From Thalassomonas sp. M1454 (GTDB taxonomy: Bacteria; Pseudomonadota; Gammaproteobacteria; Enterobacterales; Alteromonadaceae): DNA of 64,000 bases. Positions 57,303-64,000 of the stretch are shown here, in pieces. The translations under genes and the position numbers were made by a program. Numbering within the stretch: the first letter of the stretch is position 1; each line of letters begins with the position of its first letter. The DNA is taken from positions 372,001-436,000 of the forward strand of contig NZ_VKDD01000002.1 of NCBI RefSeq assembly GCF_007097525.1. Direction: 5' to 3'. The notes under the pieces were generated by a model, which searched no databases, was not told where the DNA came from, and saw only the letters and a list, made by a program, of their open reading frames with translations.

Positions 57303-58310
57303 ATGAGTCAAATTTTCAAAACCCTTTTCTTACTGAGCATCTTACCATTTGCCAGTTATGCTGATATCCAGCCAAAACCCGCCGAAATTCAGCCCTTAGC
57401 TGCCAATACTTTAATGCTCGATATTGTCAAAGTAAGTCCTGATACCATTATTGCGGTAGGCGATCGCGGTCATATATTAAAATCTAATGATGGCGAAAAT
57501 TGGCAACAACAAGCCGTGCCAAGCAATGCTACTTTAACAAAAGTGTTTTTTTATAACGAATCATTAGGTTGGGCTGTCGGCCATGATTCCGTTATTTTAC
57601 ATACTAAAGATGGCGGAGCTACTTGGACATTACAAAACTTTCAACCTGAAAAAGAACGCCCATTTTTTGATGTATTATTTATTACCGAAAACCACGGCAT
57701 AGCAATTGGTGCGTATGGATTATTTTATCGAACTCGTGATGGCGGTATCACTTGGGCTGAGGAACATCATTTAGAACTACTTAATGAAGATGACCGTTTA
57801 TATCTTGAAGATACCAAAGCCGAAGATGAAGAGCTTTATTTAGAAGAAATAGCTAGTATTTTACCGCACTTTAATCGTGTAGCTGTTGCTGGTGATAAGC
57901 TTTACCTTGCTGGTGAGCTTGGCACTATAGCAAGTAGTAATGATCAAGGCGTAACTTGGCAGTTACTTGATGAAATATATATGGGCTCTTTCTTCGATAT
58001 TAATCAAATTTCAACTTCTCAATTATTAGTCGTTGGCCTGCGTGGCAATATGTTTATCAGTAATGATGATGGCAGTACCTGGCAAGAAATAAGCAATGAC
58101 ACCACGGCACTACTAAATGATATTGTTGTTGGTGATAGCGGCAAGGTGTTTGTGTTAGGTAATTCCGGCGTTATTTTAGCAAGTAGCGATGGCAAAACGT
58201 TCCAAATATCAACCCAAAGTGACGGTAAAGCATTACTTGCTGGCGTTTGGTTTAACAATAAACTTATTGTCGCCTCTGAAGTAGGCGTTAAAGCAGTGGA
58301 TATTCAATAA
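57303..58310 (+). CDS. YCF48/HCF136-like exported beta-propeller
   Basis: 335 residues. Signal peptide (residues 1-20, ending SYA), then repeated BNR/Asp-box blades: DGENWQQQ, DGGATWTLQ, DGGITWAEE, DQGVTWQLL and DGSTWQEI. The fold matches YCF48, a photosystem II assembly factor in phototrophs; here it is clearly a periplasmic propeller of other function. Its stop overlaps the ATG of the transporter gene (TAATG), so the two products are probably made together and interact. Confidence 0.88.
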   Translation: MSQIFKTLFLLSILPFASYADIQPKPAEIQPLAANTLMLDIVKVSPDTIIAVGDRGHILKSNDGENWQQQAVPSNATLTKVFFYNESLGWAVGHDSVILHTKDGGATWTLQNFQPEKERPFFDVLFITENHGIAIGAYGLFYRTRDGGITWAEEHHLELLNEDDRLYLEDTKAEDEELYLEEIASILPHFNRVAVAGDKLYLAGELGTIASSNDQGVTWQLLDEIYMGSFFDINQISTSQLLVVGLRGNMFISNDDGSTWQEISNDTTALLNDIVVGDSGKVFVLGNSGVILASSDGKTFQISTQSDGKALLAGVWFNNKLIVASEVGVKAVDIQ

Positions 58311-60637
58311 TGGCAATTCAAAAATTCTTCTCTCATATTGAACGTAATATATTCCGTTTCCGCTTTAGCGTATTAGGTGTATTTTTATTTATTACCGGTT
58401 ATTTATTAGCACAAGCTATCAATATCAACCTTGATGCTTCCTTTGAAAAAAATATCCCTTTGCAACACAGCTATATGAAAACTTATTTGAAACATCAAAA
58501 TGATTTTGGTGGCGCAAATAATATTCTTATTTCGGTGTGTAACCGCGATGGTGACATTTTTAATGAAACCTTTTTTAATTCATTAAAAGGGGTGCATGAC
58601 CAGTTATTCTTTATTCCAGGCGTTAACCGTATATTAGTTAATTCATTGTTTTCGCCTTCAACTCGCTTTGTTGAAGTAGTTGAAGATGGTTTTGCCGGAG
58701 GCCCGGTTATTCCAGCTGATTTCAGACCAGATGCAAATGGGTTAGCAATCGTTAAAGCGAACATTGAAAAGGCCGGTATTGTTGGCAGTATCGTTTCCGA
58801 TGATTATTCGTGTGCCATGGTGAAAAGCTCATTGATGGAGATTGACCCTGACACTGGTGAAAAGCTTGATACTTTAAAACTCGCTAAGCAATTAGAAGAT
58901 GAAATTCGCGGAACGTTTGAGAACGATGAAATCAGTATTCATATTATCGGTTTCTCAAAAATGGTTGGCGATATTGCAAACGGTGCTAAAGGTGTAGTTA
59001 CGTTCTTTGCTATTGCCATTGTGATCACTGCCATAATGGTTTACCTATTCTGTAACTCGATAACCTTAACCTTATTACCTATTTTATGTTCTCTTATTGC
59101 CGTTGTATGGCAAATGGGCTTGTTAACTCAACTTGGCTTTGGCCTTGACCCTATGTCGATATTGGTACCGTTTTTGGTGTTTGCTATTGGGGTGAGTCAT
59201 GGCGTGCAGATGATCAATGCAATATCGAAAGAAGTAGCAAAAGGTAACAATCCTAAACAAGCGGCACAGCTTAGCTTTAGACGTTTATTAGTACCAGGTG
59301 GTATTGCATTATTATCTGACACTATCGGCTTTATGACGTTACTAGCGATTGATATAGGTATTATTCGCGAGTTAGCTATCACGGCTTCATTAGGTGTAGG
59401 TTTAATTATTTTTACTAACTTAATTTTATTACCTATTTTAGTGTCGTTTGTGCGCTTTGACCAAGCAGAGCAAAAGCAAATTGTTGAACATGCCGATCAC
59501 AAGCTGTTTAACCGCTTATTGTGGCGTAAAGCTGCATTTGTTACCTCGCCAAAAGCTGCAGGTGTTATTTTAGCTTGTACCGCAGCATTATTTGCCTGGG
59601 GTATGGTGCAAAGTGAAAACCTTAAGATAGGTGAGCTTCATGCTGGTGCGCCATCATTGCATGAAGATTCACGTTATAACCAAGATACCTTCTTAATTAC
59701 TGACAAATACGCAATCAGTGTAGATTATATGTCGGTGGTGGTTGAAACGTACCAAGACTCGTGTATTTACCATGAAGTACTCGATACTATCGATACGATG
59801 CAATGGCGCCTAGAAAACATTGAAGGGGTTCAGTCAGCGGTTTCTTTAGCGACTATTGCTAAGAAAGTTAACTCAGGGTTTAACGAAGGTAATAAGCGCT
59901 GGCAAATACTGTCTCGTAATCAACCAAGCTTAGTACAATCTATTTCACGAGTTCCAACGACAAGTGGTTTATTAAATGCTGACTGTAGCGCCATGCCAAT
60001 CATTTTATTTATGGAAGATCATAAAGCTGAAACCATAGATAGAGTTGTCGCGGCAGTGAAGAAAAACGCGGCAGAGCTTGGTAATGATCAAGTTCAGTTT
60101 AAGCTAGCTTCTGGCCCGGTAGGGGTTATGGCGGCAACTAACGAAGCAGTTGCTGAAGCACAATTACCTATGATGGTTTATGTTTACGGCGCTGTAATTG
60201 CGTTATGTTTACTTAGTTTTCGTTCAATACGAGCAACAACCGTGGTAGTGGTGCCATTATTTGTGGTGTCGACACTAGCGCAAGCCTTGATGACATTTTT
60301 AGATATTGGCCTAACGGTTTCAACACTTCCTGTTATTGCCTTAGGTGTTGGTATTGGCGTTGATTACGGTATTTATATTTTATCGACCATGTCACAGTGC
60401 TTAAAGCAAGGGCAAACTATGTCGCAAGCTTATCTGTCTGCTCTTAAAGAGCGTGGTAGTGCGGTATTGATCACCGGTGTAACCTTAGCTATCGGTGTTT
60501 CAACTTGGTTCTTCTCTGATTTGAAATTCCAAGTTGATATGGGCATATTGTTAACCTTTATGTTCTTAGTGAACATGTTAGCTGCAATAATTATTTTACC
60601 AGCACTGTCGACATTTTTATGGCGAGAGAAAAAGTAG
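58310..60637 (+). CDS. MMPL/RND-superfamily transporter
   Basis: 775 residues, two repeats, each with one helix, a large periplasmic loop and five helices. First helix at residues about 18-37; TM cluster 1 about 225-385 (FLVFAIGVSHGVQMINA), TM cluster 2 about 620-770 with ALGVGIGVDYGIYI, the proton-relay segment of MMPL proteins. Related proteins export lipids such as hopanoids or mycolates. Cargo unknown. It is coupled to the propeller gene and lies next to DUF1302/DUF1329. Confidence 0.9.
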   Translation: MAIQKFFSHIERNIFRFRFSVLGVFLFITGYLLAQAININLDASFEKNIPLQHSYMKTYLKHQNDFGGANNILISVCNRDGDIFNETFFNSLKGVHDQLFFIPGVNRILVNSLFSPSTRFVEVVEDGFAGGPVIPADFRPDANGLAIVKANIEKAGIVGSIVSDDYSCAMVKSSLMEIDPDTGEKLDTLKLAKQLEDEIRGTFENDEISIHIIGFSKMVGDIANGAKGVVTFFAIAIVITAIMVYLFCNSITLTLLPILCSLIAVVWQMGLLTQLGFGLDPMSILVPFLVFAIGVSHGVQMINAISKEVAKGNNPKQAAQLSFRRLLVPGGIALLSDTIGFMTLLAIDIGIIRELAITASLGVGLIIFTNLILLPILVSFVRFDQAEQKQIVEHADHKLFNRLLWRKAAFVTSPKAAGVILACTAALFAWGMVQSENLKIGELHAGAPSLHEDSRYNQDTFLITDKYAISVDYMSVVVETYQDSCIYHEVLDTIDTMQWRLENIEGVQSAVSLATIAKKVNSGFNEGNKRWQILSRNQPSLVQSISRVPTTSGLLNADCSAMPIILFMEDHKAETIDRVVAAVKKNAAELGNDQVQFKLASGPVGVMAATNEAVAEAQLPMMVYVYGAVIALCLLSFRSIRATTVVVVPLFVVSTLAQALMTFLDIGLTVSTLPVIALGVGIGVDYGIYILSTMSQCLKQGQTMSQAYLSALKERGSAVLITGVTLAIGVSTWFFSDLKFQVDMGILLTFMFLVNMLAAIIILPALSTFLWREKK

Positions 60638-60976
60638 CGTTTAAATTTTTAACGGCAAGTCGCTATAAATTGCAATTGTTAATGTGGGGTGAAAAAAAAT
60701 ATTTTATCGCTCCATTCAAAAAATTGCATAAATAATCATTAAAATGGCCGAAAGGCCATTTTCTATTTACACCTATTGAATAAACACTTACAAAACGGTA
60801 ACACTCCTGAAATAATTGGTATTTTTACTCTAATAAAGTACTCGCAATGTGCAAAAATTCTTAATAGAATCCGCTCCATAGACTATTCTAAAGCTATCAT
60901 TTGCATAAAAATTTGAAATGTTAATTGAAAGTTTCGGAATTTGGTTACATTTCGCCTTAAACCAGAGGGTACACAT
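60638..60976. other. Intergenic region upstream of gdhB
   Basis: 339 AT-rich bases. It has the MMPL hairpin at 60741-60762 and ATTCT-TAAT-AGAAT (60857-60870), a short palindrome. No consensus promoter or reading frame is convincing. Confidence 0.45.
60741..60762 (+). terminator. Hairpin after the MMPL gene
   Basis: AAAATGGCC (60741-60749), GAAA tetraloop, GGCCATTTT (60754-60762), then an interrupted T-run (CTATTT). Confidence 0.72.
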
Positions 60977-63900
60977 ATGGCGTCATTAGATAATAAATCT
61001 TCTGTACTACTTAAAAATGTTGTAAAGCTTATTCAAGAAAAAGTGCCAAGCGATACTGCACCTTTGTTAGAACAATTCACCAGCTTACTTTACAGTAATA
61101 TATCCAACGACGACCTTGCCGGTCGTAATGATAGCGACGTTTATGGCGCTACCTTGAGTCTTTGGAAAGCATTAAATGCGCAAAAAGAAGACCAAGCATT
61201 TATCCGCGTATTAAACCCGGAAGTATCTAAACACGGTTGGAAATCTAGCCATACCGTTATAGAAGTAATTATCAAAGATATGCCATTCTTAGTTGATTCA
61301 ACACGCATTGCGTTAAATCGTCTTGGCTTATCTCCACATTTAATTTTAAATTGCCCATTAAACATTGTCCGTGGTTACAATGGTTTAGTTGAAAACTTAG
61401 GGCCTGCACGTGAGCCGTTAAAAGACAGCTTATGTGAAACTATCTTCTTTATTGAAATTGACCGCTTAAGCAAGCAATCACAAATTGATGACTTAACCAC
61501 AGAGCTGCATTCTGTGTTTAAAGATGTATCGCTTACGGTTTCTGACTGGAAACCAATGTGCGATCAGTTTCAGCAGTCGATTAAAAATTTAGAAAAAGCT
61601 AAAAAGCACGTTGAAGCAAATGACTTTACTGAAACCAAAGAATTTTTAACTTGGATTGCAGATAACAACTTTACCTTTATGGGCTACCGCTCATACACAG
61701 TAGAGCAATTAAAAGGCGATGTAGCATTAGCCGCTGATGTTGATACCAGCTTAGGTTTATTAAAAAACTCTACCGGTACGTCGCAGCGCTTAATGTCAAC
61801 TTACTCACAATCTGCTCGCGATTTAGCTTTAGGTAATAATTTACTTATCTTAACTAAAACTAACTCTAAATCACGCGTACACCGCCCAGCACACCTTGAT
61901 TACATTGGTATTAAGCGTTTTGATGCTAAAGGTAAAATTATTGGCGAAGACCGCTTTGTCGGTTTATACGGCAGTGCGTTTTACAATAACAGCGCGCTTA
62001 ATGTGCCATTAATTAAAAACAAAGTGCAGCGTGTTTGCGATAACTCTGGATACGCTAATGGCTCACATGCTTATAAAACTCTGATTAATATTTTAGAAAC
62101 GTTCCCACGTGATGAAATATTACAATCAACTGATGAAGAGTTAGTTGAAACGGTTAAGGGCGTTTTGCAAATGCAAGAACGCGATGTAACAGGGTTATTT
62201 GTTCGCCGCGACGCATTTAATCGTTTCTTCTCGTGCATGGTGTACGTGCCAAGAGACAGATACAACACGCAATTACGTATCGATACGCAAGAAGTATTAC
62301 AACAAGCGTTTGGCAGCACTGAAGAGGTTGAATTTAATACCTTCTTCTCTGAGTCTGTACAAGCACGTACTCATTACATAGTTCGAGTTAACTCAACCAA
62401 AGCAGATATTGATGTGAAAGAAATTGAACATAACTTAAACCAAGCTGCGCGCAGCTGGGATGACAAATTCGCCGACGCCTTAAAAGTTAATAAAGGTGAA
62501 GTATTAGGTAAAGCGTTAAGTCAAAAATACGCAAGCTGGCCACAATCTTATAAAGATGAGGTATTACCTGGTACTGCAATTGTTGATGTTGAAAAACTTG
62601 AAAAAATCACTGCACAAAACCCATTAGAGATGTTATTTTATCAGCCGCTTGAAGAAAAATCTGACAGCCGTTTTGTAAAACTAAAACTTTTCCACAAAGG
62701 TGAGCCTCTACATTTATCTGATGTATTACCTATGTTAGAAAACTTTGGTTTACGTGTTATTGGCGAAAGTCCATACATGGTACGTGATGCCGATGGCCAG
62801 ATGAACTGGATCTTAGACTTCTCAATGTTATTAACCAGCAACAAAGCATTTAACTTAGAGTTAGTTCAAAACTTATTCCAAGATGCTTTTGCACGAGTTT
62901 GGCATGGCGATTTAGAAGACGATGGCTTTAACCGTTTAATTATTGGCGCTGACCTTGGTGGTCGCGAAGTATCTATTCTTAGAGCATACGCTAAATACCA
63001 GCAACAGATCGGTAGTACCTTCTCACAAAGTTACATTGAATCAACGTTTACTAGTTACCCTAACTTTGCAGAGTTATTAATTGAGTTATTTGAGCTTAAA
63101 TTTAAGCCTGGCTCAAAAAATAATGCCAAAGCAATTGCTAAAATCACCGATACTATCGAGCATTCTTTAGATAACGTATCTAGCCTTGATGACGACAGAA
63201 TCATTCGTCGCTACGTTGAGCTGATCAATGCAACAGTTCGAACAAACTACTTCCAAAAGAACGAGCAAGGTAATGATAAGTCTTACATCTCATTTAAGAT
63301 GCTACCTGAGCTTATTACTGAAATGCCGCAGCCGTTGCCTAAGTACGAAATTTTCGTTTACTCTCCGCAACTTGAAGGTGTGCATTTACGTGGTGGTAAA
63401 GTAGCTCGTGGTGGCTTGCGTTGGTCTGATCGCCGTGAAGATTTCCGTACCGAAGTACTTGGTTTAGTTAAAGCACAACAAGTTAAAAATACGGTAATTG
63501 TTCCGGTTGGCGCAAAAGGTGGTTTTTACTGTAAACAACTTCCTGTTGGCGGCTCTCGTAACGACATTTTTGAAGCAGGGCGTGAGTGTTACAAAACCTT
63601 TATTCGCGCGTTATTAGATATTACCGATAACATCGTTGGTGGAGAAGTTGTTCATCCTAAAGATGTAGTTCGTTTAGATGAAGACGATACTTACTTAGTT
63701 GTTGCGGCCGATAAAGGCACGGCAACATTCTCAGATACTGCTAACGGCATTGCCGATGATTACGGTTTCTGGTTAGGTGATGCCTTTGCTTCTGGTGGTA
63801 GTGTTGGTTACGACCACAAGAAAATGGGGATTACAGCGAAAGGTGGTTGGGAGTCAGTTAAACGTCACTTCCGCGAAATTGGCATTAACTGTCAAACTAC

Positions 63901-64000
63901 CGACTTTACTTGTGTGGCAGTAGGGGACATGGCTGGTGATGTATTTGGTAACGGTATGTTGTTATCAAAACATATTTGTTTGCAAGTGGCATTCAACCAT
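60977..64000 (+). CDS. gdhB: NAD-specific glutamate dehydrogenase, large type (partial)
   Basis: 1008 codons to the window edge with no stop; the family (GDH-180 class) is about 1,600 residues, so roughly 600 are missing. Residues 1-700 are the long regulatory N-terminal part with ACT-like domains; the catalytic region begins around 810 with GGLRWSDRREDFRTEVLGL and VPVGAKGGF, with the substrate-binding Lys, followed by VAVGDMAGDVFGNGML. It oxidises glutamate to 2-oxoglutarate and ammonia for catabolism. ATG at 60977 after AGAGGG. Not related in operon structure to the upstream transporter. Confidence 0.96.
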   Translation, partial: MASLDNKSSVLLKNVVKLIQEKVPSDTAPLLEQFTSLLYSNISNDDLAGRNDSDVYGATLSLWKALNAQKEDQAFIRVLNPEVSKHGWKSSHTVIEVIIKDMPFLVDSTRIALNRLGLSPHLILNCPLNIVRGYNGLVENLGPAREPLKDSLCETIFFIEIDRLSKQSQIDDLTTELHSVFKDVSLTVSDWKPMCDQFQQSIKNLEKAKKHVEANDFTETKEFLTWIADNNFTFMGYRSYTVEQLKGDVALAADVDTSLGLLKNSTGTSQRLMSTYSQSARDLALGNNLLILTKTNSKSRVHRPAHLDYIGIKRFDAKGKIIGEDRFVGLYGSAFYNNSALNVPLIKNKVQRVCDNSGYANGSHAYKTLINILETFPRDEILQSTDEELVETVKGVLQMQERDVTGLFVRRDAFNRFFSCMVYVPRDRYNTQLRIDTQEVLQQAFGSTEEVEFNTFFSESVQARTHYIVRVNSTKADIDVKEIEHNLNQAARSWDDKFADALKVNKGEVLGKALSQKYASWPQSYKDEVLPGTAIVDVEKLEKITAQNPLEMLFYQPLEEKSDSRFVKLKLFHKGEPLHLSDVLPMLENFGLRVIGESPYMVRDADGQMNWILDFSMLLTSNKAFNLELVQNLFQDAFARVWHGDLEDDGFNRLIIGADLGGREVSILRAYAKYQQQIGSTFSQSYIESTFTSYPNFAELLIELFELKFKPGSKNNAKAIAKITDTIEHSLDNVSSLDDDRIIRRYVELINATVRTNYFQKNEQGNDKSYISFKMLPELITEMPQPLPKYEIFVYSPQLEGVHLRGGKVARGGLRWSDRREDFRTEVLGLVKAQQVKNTVIVPVGAKGGFYCKQLPVGGSRNDIFEAGRECYKTFIRALLDITDNIVGGEVVHPKDVVRLDEDDTYLVVAADKGTATFSDTANGIADDYGFWLGDAFASGGSVGYDHKKMGITAKGGWESVKRHFREIGINCQTTDFTCVAVGDMAGDVFGNGMLLSKHICLQVAFNH

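Overview
The window is a chromosomal segment of an AT-rich marine gammaproteobacterium of the order Alteromonadales. Protein similarity and gene order point to Colwelliaceae (Colwellia or Thalassotalea type), but the assignment to family is an inference without any database search. Almost everything is conserved core genome. No rRNA, tRNA, CRISPR array, prophage or transposase gene was seen.

Layout. Positions 173-6961 (minus strand) hold a small haem c protein, the class Ia ribonucleotide reductase set yfaE-nrdB-nrdA, a Gph/MupP-type phosphatase, ubiG and a small unknown gene. Positions 7363-17937 (plus) carry gyrA, serC-aroA, cmk, rpsA, ihfB and lapA-lapB-pyrF. comEA and rne converge at about 18.5 kb. 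rluC and maf converge at 23.3 kb on a palindromic repeat. From 24.1 to 35.2 kb runs the lipid and murein block yceD-rpmF-plsX-fabH-fabD-fabG-acpP-fabF-pabC-mltG-tmk-holB-pilZ-tatD, preceded by a near-perfect sigma70 promoter so close to yceD that the mRNA may have almost no leader.

Positions 35.24-35.9 kb are the most unusual non-coding stretch: a 59-bp perfect palindrome, a pair of 60-bp direct repeats, and a candidate minus-strand small RNA with its own promoter-like sequence, hairpins and terminator. Then come a fused SpmA/SpmB-like membrane protein and the 2-methylcitrate operon (GntR regulator-prpB-prpC-acnD-prpF), whose promoter is flanked by two copies of a 12-bp palindrome, the likely operator. 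A YccT-like exported protein, msrC, a small acidic unknown, proQ, prc, nhaC and pepN follow.

Positions 53.7-60.6 kb encode a poorly understood envelope set: DUF1302 (outer-membrane-like), DUF1329, a YCF48-type beta-propeller and an MMPL/RND transporter. A FadR-operator-like palindrome lies about 290 bp upstream of the first gene. This set is the best candidate here for an undescribed system, probably trafficking of a hydrophobic substance across the envelope. The window ends inside a large NAD-dependent glutamate dehydrogenase.

At least two families of palindromic intergenic repeats sit at 3' ends of genes: one built from two modules (ATCAAGGTGTC and ATCAAGAGGGTCAGATC), and one based on ACCAATTTGATTAAT. 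Start codons were moved inward from the longest reading frame where a ribosome binding site or family N-terminus argued for it. Several genes (lapA, plsX, holB, tatD) appear to start with TTG.
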